Assembly (NCBI RefSeq): GCF_014650435.1
Contig: NZ_BMUY01000007.1
Coordinates: 1-64,000 of the forward strand
Direction: 5' to 3'
Length of the DNA stretch: 64,000 bases
Source of the DNA: Streptomyces tendae
Lineage (GTDB): Bacteria > Actinomycetota > Actinomycetes > Streptomycetales > Streptomycetaceae
The translations under genes and the position numbers were made by a program. The notes beneath the pieces are model-generated. The model was not told the DNA's origin. It did not search any database and saw only the letters and a list, made by a program, of their open reading frames with translations. Numbering within the stretch: position 1 is the stretch's first letter; each line of letters starts with the position of its first letter. Shown in pieces: positions 32,475-41,205 of this stretch.

Positions 32475-33668
32475 TCAGCCGAAGGACTCCAGCGTGATCG
32501 CCGCGTCCTTGGGGTCGCCGTCGTGCACCAGCGACTCGTGGTTGCCGACGTCGTCGAAGGCGAAGGCGTACGCCTGGCCGTCCCGCATCTGCGCGTGGAC
32601 GAGGCGGGCGTAGTGGTTGGTGACGCCGTCCTGGTAGAAGCCCGAGTCGTCGGCGTCGGGCTGCTCGGGGTTGGTGAGCAGCGTGGACCGGTTGTACGCG
32701 GCGCACAGGGTCCGCGAGATGGGGCCGCGCACCTGGTCGTTGGGGGCGTCCAGCTTGTTGTAGCAGCCGAAGACCGAGTCGGAGTCCGGCTTCTCGAAGG
32801 AGGTCACCACCGCGCCGCTGCCGTCGGTGAAGTCCATCCTGTCGCCGTTGACCCTGCCGTGGAACTTGGTGTCGGGCTGGTCCTTGAACGGCGTCACCGT
32901 CAGCGTGTCGGTGGCGTACTTGCTCCAGACACGGTTGATGTAGTCGTCCATCACGTCGGCGGGCAGGTCGCCCGAGCCGATGCCGTGCCCGGGGGCCAGG
33001 ACGCGCAGCGGCGAGCCGTCGCTCCGCGTCTGGACCAGCCCCTCCCAGCCGCCGCCCTGCTGCGCGAGACCGTCGGCGACCGCCTTGTACCCGCCGGGCT
33101 TCAGCGAACCGGTCTGCTTCGTGGAGCCGTCACCCGCCGTCAGGCCGACGGAGTAGGGCGCCGAGAACATGTCCACCTGGGTGGAGTTGATCCACAGACC
33201 GGAGTCGTTGAGCGTGTACTCGGTCCAGTTGAACAGCGTGTCGTGGTTGGGGTCGGCCGCGTTCTGGACGGCGGGCTGTACGAGACCGCCCTCGGCGAGC
33301 CGGAAGTCGAGCTTCTTGCCGTAGGAGAAGTAGACCCGGCCCGAGAACTTCGGAAGCTGAACGGTCTTTGACCCGCCGTTTGCGGGCCCCTCGAACGAGG
33401 CGTCGGGGGCGGGGACCGGCGGGGCGCCACCGGCCGGCCAGGCGTGGAAGGTTCCGCTCTCGTCGGCGTACCCCTGCTTCCCGGAAGCGAGTTCGGTGCC
33501 GATCACATAGACGTAGACCTGCTCGGCGTTGCCCGAGTCGTTCTTCAGGGTGAGCGGGATGGTGTCCGGTACCGCCGAAGCCGGTTCGGCCGGCCCGACG
33601 ACGACGGCGACGGCGCCGATGGACGCCGCGACGGCCAGGGACGCCGTCAGCTTGCGTGGGGAAAGCAC
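32475..33668 (-). CDS. Secreted GH64 beta-1,3-glucanase (second copy)
   Basis: The product has 397 aa from the GTG at 33668, which follows AAGGAGGACC. A signal peptide of about 33 residues ends EPASA, then comes one GH64 domain with the same landmarks as the copy at 9571-10767 (GRVYFSYGKKLDFRL, FNWTEYTLND, STQVDMFSAPYS, DAPNDQVRGPISRTLCA, FDDVGNHESLVHDG). The two are full-length paralogs with clear divergence at residue level. It lacks the palindromic operator of the first copy. It is followed by GH16, giving a local pair of beta-1,3-glucanases. Confidence 0.9.
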   Translation of the reverse strand: MLSPRKLTASLAVAASIGAVAVVVGPAEPASAVPDTIPLTLKNDSGNAEQVYVYVIGTELASGKQGYADESGTFHAWPAGGAPPVPAPDASFEGPANGGSKTVQLPKFSGRVYFSYGKKLDFRLAEGGLVQPAVQNAADPNHDTLFNWTEYTLNDSGLWINSTQVDMFSAPYSVGLTAGDGSTKQTGSLKPGGYKAVADGLAQQGGGWEGLVQTRSDGSPLRVLAPGHGIGSGDLPADVMDDYINRVWSKYATDTLTVTPFKDQPDTKFHGRVNGDRMDFTDGSGAVVTSFEKPDSDSVFGCYNKLDAPNDQVRGPISRTLCAAYNRSTLLTNPEQPDADDSGFYQDGVTNHYARLVHAQMRDGQAYAFAFDDVGNHESLVHDGDPKDAAITLESFG

Positions 33669-33723
33669 ACGGTCCTCCTTGGTGTGGGGGGACTTGCAGC
33701 GTTGTAGTTCTTCCCTGTGCATG

Positions 33724-33867
33724 TCAACTAGTTGAACGAGATCAATCGGAAGAAGCCCCTCCAGGTTCGGAAGGTGAAATGAGGGGAAGGTGCTGTGCGC
33801 CGGATGCCGTACGTGCCGGACGTGTTGCGGACTGCTGATTGACATGTCCGCTCTCAGTTACGATCCT
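33724..33867. promoter_or_regulatory. GH64 / GH43 divergent control region
   Basis: The 254-bp gap between the divergent GH64 and GH43 genes holds the palindrome TCAACTAGTTGA (33724-33735), placed on the GH64 side. It also holds TTGACA (33839-33844) with GATCCT 17 bp further (33862-33867), a candidate promoter for GH43. A shorter palindrome GATGTACATC (33890-33899) lies between that promoter and the GH43 start. Confidence 0.45.
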
Positions 33868-33922
33868 GGACCCGTTGCCTACTTCCATCGATGTACATCA
33901 CGGCCCGTGGAAGCGGAGGGAC

Positions 33923-35032
33923 ATGCCGCCCCTGACCGGAAGCCCCCCGAGCGGGACCGGGAAGCCGTCCCGCCGTCTGTGCGGGGCCGTCGCCGCCCTG
34001 CTGTCCGGCGCCCTCGCCGCCTTCCTGCTCCTGGTGTCCTCCCCGGGGCCCGCGCGGGCGGACCAGACCGCTCTGCGGGCCGCCGACCCGAGCGTGATCC
34101 GGGTCGGCGCCACCTATGTCTCGGTCCAGTCCACCGGGGGCGGCATCGCCGTACGCCAGGCCGCCTCCACGGCCGCGCTGGCGGCGGCGCCGGCCCGGCA
34201 GGTCTGGTCGGACACCCGGGACCGGGGCGAGGTGTGGGCCCCCGAGATCGTGCGGGACGGTGGCCGCTACTACATCTACTTCACGGCCGGCCGCGGAGCG
34301 GCCCACCGGATGTACGTGATCAGCTCCACCACCGCCGACAGCGGGTACACGGCCGAGACGAAGCTGGCACTGCCGGACGACAAGTGGGCCATCGACGGCG
34401 CCCTGTTCACCTTCGAGGGGCAGCGCTGGTTCGTCTGGTCGGGCTGGGCCGGCGACACCAACGTGGAGCAGAACCTCTACATCGCGCGGATGAGCAGCCC
34501 GACGGCACCGACCGGCGCGCGGTACGTCATCTCGCAGCCGCGCGAGAGCTGGGAGCGGGTGGTGGGCGACCCGTTCATCAACGAGGGCCCCGAGCCGATC
34601 AAGGACCCGAACGGGCAGCTGCACATCGCCTATTCGGCCAACGGCAGCTGGAGCGACCAGTACTGCCTGGCCGACCTGAGGCTGCGGGCCGGCGGCGACC
34701 CGACGTACGTGTGGGACTGGTACAAGTCCAACGGCTGCCTCTTCGGGTCCCACCGCGCCACGATGATGGCCGGCTGGGATCCCACCCTGTACGTCGACGG
34801 GCCCGGTCACCACAGCTTCGTCCTGCTCGACGGCGACATCGCCACGAGTCCGCCCGCCGGACCCAGGTTCCCGCTGATGTTCCACGCGGTAGCGAAGGGG
34901 ACGCCGTACTCGTGGGAGAACCGGCACTGGTACACCGGCACCTTCTGCTGGTGGGGCGGGACCACCTACAGCCGGGCCAACGTCCCTGGTCCGACCAGTG
35001 ACACGGGCTGGAGCCTGAAGTTCTTCGAGTGA
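33923..35032 (+). CDS. Secreted GH43-family glycosidase
   Basis: The 369-aa product has a long, Arg-containing signal peptide (about 46 residues, ending ARA) and one five-bladed GH43 domain. The three acidic residues expected are visible: Asp in RAADPSVIRV (base), Asp in AIDGALF (pKa modulator) and Glu in NEGPEPI (acid). GH43 members act as arabinofuranosidases, arabinanases, xylosidases or galactanases; the specificity cannot be told. ATG at 33923 follows GGAGGG. It is divergent from the GH64 gene and extends the secreted polysaccharide-degrading group. Confidence 0.85.
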   Translation: MPPLTGSPPSGTGKPSRRLCGAVAALLSGALAAFLLLVSSPGPARADQTALRAADPSVIRVGATYVSVQSTGGGIAVRQAASTAALAAAPARQVWSDTRDRGEVWAPEIVRDGGRYYIYFTAGRGAAHRMYVISSTTADSGYTAETKLALPDDKWAIDGALFTFEGQRWFVWSGWAGDTNVEQNLYIARMSSPTAPTGARYVISQPRESWERVVGDPFINEGPEPIKDPNGQLHIAYSANGSWSDQYCLADLRLRAGGDPTYVWDWYKSNGCLFGSHRATMMAGWDPTLYVDGPGHHSFVLLDGDIATSPPAGPRFPLMFHAVAKGTPYSWENRHWYTGTFCWWGGTTYSRANVPGPTSDTGWSLKFFE

Positions 35033-35063
35033 GGCGATCGCGCCGCCGGCCGGCCCGATCCGT

Positions 35064-35534
35064 TCAGGGTGCCAGGGACCAGCGCGGCGGCACTCCGGCG
35101 AACCGGCAGACGAGGAAGTACAACGGGATGGGCGCGGTGTAGGGCGAGTCCCCGTCGGGGCCGTGGACCAGGCGCGGGCCGGCCGCCCGTCCGCCCGGCC
35201 GCGCCCGGGTCCAGGACGGGTCGCCGAGGACGTAGTGGGTGCCGGCGGGCCACGCGACTCCTATGTCGGAACCGGAGGGCACGATCCACCACCAGCGCCC
35301 CTCGTCGGCGAACACACAGCCCGCACGCGGGAGTCGGGCCAGAATGCGTTCACCATGGGACGCGGAGGTGCCCACGGCGTCGTGCCCCAGGCCGGCGCGG
35401 AGTCCGGCGGGGAGGCTGAGCGGGGCCGGGCCCGGACGGTGCCGGCGAGGCGGACGGGCGGTGCCGGACGGGCACGAGCGGTCACGGACGGTGGCCGCGG
35501 ACGGACGTGGGTCACGCGGGTGCTGCAGGTCCAT
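35064..35534 (-). CDS. Conserved hypothetical protein (156 aa)
   Basis: The first 55 residues are Arg/Pro-rich and low complexity. The rest (about 58-156) looks like a folded domain: RLPRAGCVFADEGRWWWIVP, SDIGVAWPAGTHYVLGD, DGDSPYTAPIPLYFLVCR. The WWW and PYTAPIPLY segments are distinctive but I recognise no family. ATG at 35534 has GGAC about 10 nt upstream; internal starts near residue 55 are possible. It is divergent from the XRE regulator across 290 bp. Coding character is good in the second half only. Confidence 0.5.
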   Translation of the reverse strand: MDLQHPRDPRPSAATVRDRSCPSGTARPPRRHRPGPAPLSLPAGLRAGLGHDAVGTSASHGERILARLPRAGCVFADEGRWWWIVPSGSDIGVAWPAGTHYVLGDPSWTRARPGGRAAGPRLVHGPDGDSPYTAPIPLYFLVCRFAGVPPRWSLAP

Positions 35535-35824
35535 GGGGGGTGGGTCCTTTGGCCGCGACGGACGTCAGGAGAACGTTGTCATGCGAGACCGTCCCGCGGA
35601 GTGGGGGACGTGTCGCCAACAGGACGGTCCTGGTCATCGATTGGGGGGCTGCTGGTCGAGCAGGGAACGGGGGCGGTGAAGCCACTGTGTCATCCGTCAA
35701 CAACGGTGCGCAACCGTCAAGTTGAAATTTGCAGCCGTCAGGATGCATGCTCCTGCGGCGGGACGGCGCCCGTGACAGACTGGCGTGTCCGGGCCCGGGC
35801 ACGGGACGGCGAAGGGGAGATGGC
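35535..35824. other. Intergenic region upstream of the XRE regulator (290 bp)
   Basis: The right half is AT-richer than the surroundings and holds three direct CCGTCA repeats (about 35695-35740), a short inverted repeat ACGGT-gcgca-ACCGT, and a candidate promoter, TTGAAA (35722-35727), 18 bp, CATGCT (35746-35751), pointing to the XRE gene. No coding sequence is supported. Confidence 0.45.
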
Positions 35825-36700
35825 GTGACCGCGGAGACCGACTGGGGCGGTGCCCCCTCCGTGCTGCGGATGATCCTCGGCAGACAGCTGGAGGAGTTGC
35901 GCACCCGCGCCGGTCTCACCTTCGAGCAGGCCGGTGAGGCGATCGGGGTGAGCCATTCCACGATCCGCCGGCTGGAGGCGGCGAAGGTGGGCCGGCTGCG
36001 CCTGCCGGACGTGGAGAAGCTGCTCCAGGTCTACGGTGTCCGCGACCAGCAGGAGATCGACACCTTCCTGAAGTCGGCGCGCGAGGCGAACAAACGGGGC
36101 TGGTGGCACACCTACCGCGACGTCATGCCGGACTGGTTCGCGGCGTACCTGAGCCTGGAACAGGCGGCTCTGCACATCCGGGCCTACGAGGCCGGGTTCG
36201 TGCACGGACTGCTGCAGACCCCGGCCTACGCGCGGGCCCTGCTGAGGGCGGGCAATCCGCACGCCTCCTCCGTGGACACCGAGCGGCGGGTGGCCCTGCG
36301 CATGCGCCGCCAGGAGATCCTCACCCGGCCCTCGCCGCCGCGCCTGTGGGTGGTGATGGACGAAACGGTCCTGCGCTGGCCCGTCGGCGGCACCGACGTG
36401 ATGCGGGAGCAGGTGGACCATCTGATCGAGGTGGGCAGGCTGCCCCATGTGACGCTCCAGATCATGCCGTTCGCCCAGGGCCCGCACCCCGCCCTGCGGG
36501 CAGGCGCCTTCGACCTCTTCCGGTTCCGGGCCCCGGAACTGCCCGACATCGTCTACCTCGGCGGGCTCGTGGGCGCCGTCTACCTGGACAAGGGCGACGA
36601 CGTGGTGGTCTACCGCGAGGCCCTGGACCGCCTGGGTGCCCAGGCGGTGCCCGCCCGAGGCACCGAGGAGCTCCTCGGCGCGCTGCGCAAGGAGCTGTGA
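35825..36700 (+). CDS. XRE-family HTH regulator with DUF5753
   Basis: The 291-aa product has an N-terminal helix-turn-helix (LRTRAGLTFEQAGEAIGVSH followed by STIRRLE) and a C-terminal DUF5753 domain (HIRAYEAGFVHGLLQTPAYA, LPHVTLQIMPF). GTG at 35825 follows GGGGAGA. Streptomyces genomes hold dozens of such genes, usually next to a short DUF397 gene; here the neighbour is a DUF574-type methyltransferase instead. They are developmental or stress regulators of mostly unknown targets. Confidence 0.88.
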   Translation: MTAETDWGGAPSVLRMILGRQLEELRTRAGLTFEQAGEAIGVSHSTIRRLEAAKVGRLRLPDVEKLLQVYGVRDQQEIDTFLKSAREANKRGWWHTYRDVMPDWFAAYLSLEQAALHIRAYEAGFVHGLLQTPAYARALLRAGNPHASSVDTERRVALRMRRQEILTRPSPPRLWVVMDETVLRWPVGGTDVMREQVDHLIEVGRLPHVTLQIMPFAQGPHPALRAGAFDLFRFRAPELPDIVYLGGLVGAVYLDKGDDVVVYREALDRLGAQAVPARGTEELLGALRKEL

Positions 36701-36744
36701 GGACGTCCACTCGTACCGCACAACCCCATGGAGAGAGGCGAACG

Positions 36745-37560
36745 ATGTCCGACAGCGGATGGCCTGCCGACCGGATCGACACCGAGCACGCGCACTCGGC
36801 CCGGATCTACGACTACATCCTGGGCGGAAAGGACTTCTACCCCGCCGACCGGGAGGCGGGTGACGCGATGGTCCAGGAATGGCCCGCGATGCCCGTCCAC
36901 ATGCGCGCCAACCGGGACTGGATGAACCGCGCGGTGCGTTGGCTGGCCGAGGAGGCGGGCATCCGCCAGTTCCTCGACATCGGCACCGGTATCCCCACCT
37001 CGCCCAACCTGCACGAGATCGCGCAGTCGGTGGCCCCCGGGTCACGCGTGGTCTACGTGGACAACGACCCGATCGTCCTCACCCTGTCCCAGGGGCTGCT
37101 CTCCAGCACACCCGAGGGCCGCACCACGTACATCGAGGCGGACTTCCAGCGCCCCGAAGCCGTCCTCGAGTCCGACGAGTTCCGCAAGACACTGGACCTG
37201 GCCGAGCCCGTCGCGCTCACCGTGATCGCGATCGTGCACTTCGTCCTGGACGAGGACGACGCGGTCGGCATCGTCCGTCGCCTCCTGGAACCCCTGCCCG
37301 CGGGCAGCTACCTGGCCATGACCATCGGCACCGCCGAGTTCGCCCCCGAGGAGGTGGGCCGGGTCGCACGCGAGTACGCGGCCCGCGACATGCCGATGCG
37401 GCTGCGGAGCATCGACGAGGCCCACGAGTTCTTCGAGGGGCTGGAGCTGACCGAGCCGGGCATCGTCCAGGTCCACAAGTGGCGTCCGGACGGCACCGGG
37501 GAGCAGGGCATCCGGGACGAGGACATCGCGATGTACGGGGCGGTGGCCCGCAAGCCCTGA
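36745..37560 (+). CDS. SAM-dependent methyltransferase, DUF574/Methyltransf_19 type
   Basis: The 271-aa protein begins with the family signature (HSARIYDYILGGKDFYPADR) and contains FLDIGTGIPT (SAM-binding), VVYVDNDPIV, and AIVHFVLDEDD. ATG at 36745 has GAGAGAGG upstream. This family is large in Streptomyces and often sits next to XRE-DUF5753 regulators; the 44-bp gap suggests one operon. Methyl acceptor and physiological role are unknown. Confidence 0.88.
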   Translation: MSDSGWPADRIDTEHAHSARIYDYILGGKDFYPADREAGDAMVQEWPAMPVHMRANRDWMNRAVRWLAEEAGIRQFLDIGTGIPTSPNLHEIAQSVAPGSRVVYVDNDPIVLTLSQGLLSSTPEGRTTYIEADFQRPEAVLESDEFRKTLDLAEPVALTVIAIVHFVLDEDDAVGIVRRLLEPLPAGSYLAMTIGTAEFAPEEVGRVAREYAARDMPMRLRSIDEAHEFFEGLELTEPGIVQVHKWRPDGTGEQGIRDEDIAMYGAVARKP

Positions 37561-37590
37561 GGGTCGCGCGCACGGCTTCGGGCGGCCGGG

Positions 37591-39225
37591 TCAGATCACG
37601 CGGAACAGGTCGGCGGCGGCGTGGACGTCGGTGAAGTCCTCGACGGAACGGAGGTTGTCGCACAGCGCCGCGAGGACCGAGCCGGCCGCCGCGACGCGCG
37701 GGGCGCCGATGCCCACGCCGAAGACCCGGAAGCCCAGCCGGCGCTTGGCGTCGTTCCAGTCCCGCATCCACGCCTCGGTGACGCCGCAGTCGTCGTCGGT
37801 GAGCATCACGATGTCGCCCCGGGTGCGGGCGGCGTCGTTGAACTCCGCCTCGAGCAGTTCGCCCGCCGCCGACAGCGGCCGCTGGTAGCTGGTGCCGCCG
37901 CCGAGGAAGGTCTCCGCGAAGCCGAGGGTGCGGGTGAGGCCGGCGGGCGCGTCGGCCGGGAAGCGGAAGACCTGGAGCTTGTCGGCGGCGGAGAACACGA
38001 TGCCCACGAAGTCGCGCCCCGCGTGGCGGGCCTGGTCCAGCAGGGCCAGCGCGCACGCCTTCGCCCACGCCTCCCGGGTGATGCCGCCGGGCCCCGCCTC
38101 GTACATGGAGTGCGAGGTGTCCACGCAGGCGATGACGGCGCCCCGGCCGGTGGCCTGCTCCCCCTGACTGTCGTAGAGCATCAGCTCCCCGGCGGCGTAG
38201 CGCGCGGCGAACACCGCGCGCAGTTCGGGCAGCCCGAGATTGGCCAGCTCCGACGGGATGACCCGGGAGAGGTCGTCGCCGAGCGTGACCCCGATCAGCT
38301 CTCCGGTGGCGTTCTCCACCTTGCGGGCCCGTTCACCGGCGGCCATCTGCCGGAAACGGCCGATCAGTTCGGCCCACTCGGCGAGCCGTCCGGCGCGCAG
38401 CCGCTCGGCCAGCCGGGCGCGCTCGTCGAAGGGCATCCGCTCAAGCTCGCCGGAACCGACGCCCCACGCCCGCATCAGCGCGGCCTCCTCCCGCGCGGCC
38501 GCCGCCGACTTCGCCACCGCACCGCGGGCGGCGGCACGGACGCCGGGCACGGAAACCGCGAGCGAGTGGGCGGCGTCGGAAGCGGCCCGTCTCGCGGCGT
38601 CCTGCGCGTCCTCGACCGCCCGCCGTACGGCGTCGGCCGCCGGACCCGGGACACTGCCCTCCGCGTCGGCCCCGTCGGCGGCCTGCCGGAGCGCCTCGGC
38701 CACGGCGTCGGCCGCGTCCTCGGCGTCCCGCCCGGCCAGGGCCGCACGTTCGTCCCGGTCGCGGGCGGGGTGGGAGTCGTCCAGCATCCTGCGCAGCGCG
38801 GTGCCCTGGGCGAGCACGGCCATGGCGGCGGCGTACGGATCGCCGACCGTCTCCCGGTGCAGCTCGGCGAAGTCCGGGGACTCGAGGAGCGCGGTGACGA
38901 TGCGGTGGTTGACCAGCCGGGAGGGCGCCATCCCGGTGGGCTCGCGCAGCCGCGGAGCGGCCTTGTACGCGGCCAGGAAGGCGTCGGTGAGGAGGTCGTC
39001 GGTGTGCGGGTGGCGCTCGCCCAGTTCGGCGGCCAACTCGCGCAGTGCGGGCGCCTGTTCGTAGGTGTCGCGCCAGGCGATGCGGTCGAAGCGGTCCGCG
39101 AGCACGGCCCCGGTGTGCCGTTCGGGGGTGGCCGCGGACCGGGCCAGCCAGCTCCCGGCCAGGTCCGCCAGCGCACCGAGCGGGCTCGCCGCCCCGGCCG
39201 CGTCCTCGCCGGTGCCTTCGTCCAC
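37591..39225 (-). CDS. VWA-domain protein, ViaA-like partner of a MoxR ATPase
   Basis: The protein has about 544 aa from GTG at 39225; the start is uncertain because only GGGA lies upstream, and a coupled CTG at 39249 cannot be excluded. The N-terminal two thirds are helical and rich in Ala/Asp/Arg. The C-terminal von Willebrand A domain (about residue 345 on) has the MIDAS motif CVDTSHSM and later MLTDDDCG. In E. coli the VWA protein ViaA works with the MoxR AAA+ ATPase RavA, and the gene order matches here. Its target is unknown. Confidence 0.8.
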   Translation of the reverse strand: MDEGTGEDAAGAASPLGALADLAGSWLARSAATPERHTGAVLADRFDRIAWRDTYEQAPALRELAAELGERHPHTDDLLTDAFLAAYKAAPRLREPTGMAPSRLVNHRIVTALLESPDFAELHRETVGDPYAAAMAVLAQGTALRRMLDDSHPARDRDERAALAGRDAEDAADAVAEALRQAADGADAEGSVPGPAADAVRRAVEDAQDAARRAASDAAHSLAVSVPGVRAAARGAVAKSAAAAREEAALMRAWGVGSGELERMPFDERARLAERLRAGRLAEWAELIGRFRQMAAGERARKVENATGELIGVTLGDDLSRVIPSELANLGLPELRAVFAARYAAGELMLYDSQGEQATGRGAVIACVDTSHSMYEAGPGGITREAWAKACALALLDQARHAGRDFVGIVFSAADKLQVFRFPADAPAGLTRTLGFAETFLGGGTSYQRPLSAAGELLEAEFNDAARTRGDIVMLTDDDCGVTEAWMRDWNDAKRRLGFRVFGVGIGAPRVAAAGSVLAALCDNLRSVEDFTDVHAAADLFRVI

Positions 39226-39245
39226 GGTGTCGTCCCGCCCGCCGC

Positions 39246-40463
39246 TCAGAGCTGGGCCTGCACGGTGCTCGCGTCCACGCCCAGGGCCTCGGTGAGCACC
39301 CGGGCGCGCACGGCGCGCTGACGGCCGGTGACCCGGTCGATGGCGGTGGTGGAGCGGCCCGCGCCCACCGCCTCCGCGCGCAGTCTCTCCAGCCGCTTGC
39401 CCGCCATGGCCAGCTGGTTGTGCGCCTTCTTGATGACCCACTCGCTCAGCGCCTCGCGGGACTGCCCGGCCATCGCGTCGAGCTGGGTCTCCAGCTCCTC
39501 GATGGTGTCGGCGAGGTCGAGGGCCTCCTTGGCGTCCGGGTTGACCAGGTGCAGCACTTCCCGCTCGACGGTCGGGCGTTCGGCGGGGGAGTTCCACAGC
39601 ACGTGGGTCAGCACCGACAGGTCGGTCTCGGCGACCGAGGCGCGTCCGTCGAGGTAGGCGGACGCCTGGAGCAGGCCCACCGCCTGCCGCCAGCGGCGGT
39701 CGGAGGCGATCAGCTCCTTGCGGCGCAGGGCGGCCCGCAGGGTGCACACCGCGTCCACGATCGCGTCGGGCACCTCCACGGCGGGGACGGCCTCGGCCAC
39801 GGCGTGCTGCAGTGCGGCCAGCTCCACGGTGGTCCGCCTCGGCGCCGCCGGGCGGCTGACGGCGGAGCGGACCAGGGCGGCGAAGTTGGAGGGGTCCTCC
39901 AGGTAGTTGACCTCGATCCGTACCAGCAGCCGGTCGTAGATCGCGGCCGAGTCCTCGCCGTCGGGCAGTTCGTTGCTCGCGGTGATGGCGCCGATGAGGG
40001 GGCAGCGGACGGGTTCGCCGCCGCTCTCGGGGTGGTAGATCCGCTCGTTGAGGTAGCCCAGCGTCTCGTTCAGCGCCGCCGTGGAGCACTTGAAGATCTC
40101 GTCGATGAAGGCGACGTGCGCGGTGGTGGCGCGCCCCTCGTAGACCTGGCGGTACTCGCCGCGGGCCAGCGCGGCCACGTCGACGGGCCCGAACATCCGC
40201 GTCGGCGCGGTGAACTTGGACAGCAGGATCTCCCAGTAGGACGCCCCCACGATCCGGCCGGTCAGTTCCCGGGCCAGCTCCGACTTGGCCGTTCCCGGCG
40301 GACCGAGCACCAGCGAGTGCCGGCCGGCCAGCAGCGTCACCAGCAGGGTCCGCACGACGTCGGCCCGCTCGTAGAAGCGGTCCGACAACTCGTCGCCGAT
40401 CGCCCTGAGACGCTCGGCCGTGTCCGGTGCGGCCGGTGCCTGGGGCAGGTCCTGTGGGCCCAT
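39246..40463 (-). CDS. MoxR-family AAA+ ATPase, RavA-like
   Basis: This 405-aa ATPase has Walker A GPPGTAKS (about residue 54), Walker B VAFIDEIFK, and sensor region ITASNELPDGEDSAAIYDRL. A C-terminal helical extension contains long acidic/hydrophobic helices (ALDLADTIEELETQLDAM). ATG at 40463 has GGAGGAG upstream. The MoxR class act as chaperone-like remodelling ATPases with VWA partners. The gap to the VWA gene is about 20 bp, so they form one operon. Similarity to RavA rather than CoxD/GvpN types is judged from the RavA-like N-terminus (RFYERADVVRTLLVTLLAG). Confidence 0.85.
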   Translation of the reverse strand: MGPQDLPQAPAAPDTAERLRAIGDELSDRFYERADVVRTLLVTLLAGRHSLVLGPPGTAKSELARELTGRIVGASYWEILLSKFTAPTRMFGPVDVAALARGEYRQVYEGRATTAHVAFIDEIFKCSTAALNETLGYLNERIYHPESGGEPVRCPLIGAITASNELPDGEDSAAIYDRLLVRIEVNYLEDPSNFAALVRSAVSRPAAPRRTTVELAALQHAVAEAVPAVEVPDAIVDAVCTLRAALRRKELIASDRRWRQAVGLLQASAYLDGRASVAETDLSVLTHVLWNSPAERPTVEREVLHLVNPDAKEALDLADTIEELETQLDAMAGQSREALSEWVIKKAHNQLAMAGKRLERLRAEAVGAGRSTTAIDRVTGRQRAVRARVLTEALGVDASTVQAQL

Positions 40464-40542
40464 GGCCGACTCCTCCTGTGGCGCTCCCGTGGCGGTCCCG
40501 GGCTGGCGGATCAGAGCCTATCCCGCACGAAGGTCCACTCGG

Positions 40543-41115
40543 TCAGGACGTGGTCGGCCAGGTCCGCAGCAGGGCGTCCAGCGCGTTGAGGATCTCCGTC
40601 CAGCTCTCCTGCGAGTCGGGGGCACTGTGACTGAAGCCGCCCGCGGCCTCCAGGCCGACGTAGCCGCTGAACACGCTGCCCAGCAGGCGTACGGCATGTG
40701 TCTGATGCGGTTCGGCGAGGTGGTAGCCGCGCAGGATCGCCCGCGACATCTGGGCGTGCCGCACACCGGCGCCGGCGGCCGCCGCCTCCGCGTCGAGGGG
40801 GAACTGGGCGGCGGCGAAGCGGCCCGGGTGCTCGCGGGCGTAGTCGCGGTAGACGTTGGCGAAAGCGGTCAGCGCGTCCTTGCCGGCCCGGCCCGCCACC
40901 GCCTCGGAGGCCCGGTCGGCCAGCTCCTCCAGGGCGAACAGCGCGATCCCGGTCTTGAGGTCGTGGGCGTTCTTCACGTGCGAGTACAGGCTCGCCGTCC
41001 TGACGCCGAACCGTCGGGCCAGCTCCGTCGGAGTGGTGCGCTCGAAGCCGATCTCGTCGGCGGTCTCCGCCCCGGCCCTGATCAGGGCCTCGGTGGTCAG
41101 TCCTACCCGAGCCAC
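40543..41115 (-). CDS. TetR-family repressor (WHG-type C-terminal domain)
   Basis: The protein has 190 aa when started at the GTG at 41115, which has GGAGG at 6 nt; an ATG at 41130 would place that site inside the gene. The N-terminal DNA-binding helix-turn-helix reads TTPTELARRFGVRTASLYSH. The C-terminal segment (YRDYAREHPGRFAA) fits the WHG domain group. A perfect 8-bp-arm dyad lies just upstream at 41185-41205, a likely autoregulatory operator. The regulated gene is not obvious; the gene stands between the MerR and MoxR genes. Confidence 0.85.
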   Translation of the reverse strand: MARVGLTTEALIRAGAETADEIGFERTTPTELARRFGVRTASLYSHVKNAHDLKTGIALFALEELADRASEAVAGRAGKDALTAFANVYRDYAREHPGRFAAAQFPLDAEAAAAGAGVRHAQMSRAILRGYHLAEPHQTHAVRLLGSVFSGYVGLEAAGGFSHSAPDSQESWTEILNALDALLRTWPTTS

Positions 41116-41184
41116 AGCCGTCCTCCGCATCGATCACCGGCAGCCGTCGCGTCGATCACCCGGCGGTCGTGGAAGATTATGAGC

Positions 41185-41205
41185 TTGCCTAACATGATTA
41201 GGCAA
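41185..41205. promoter_or_regulatory. Likely operator of the TetR regulator
   Basis: TTGCCTAA (41185-41192) and TTAGGCAA (41198-41205) are exact inverted repeats around CATGA. The 21-bp element is AT-rich in a GC-rich setting, 70 bp upstream of the TetR start and overlapping the last codons of merR. Size and symmetry suit a TetR dimer. Confidence 0.6.
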
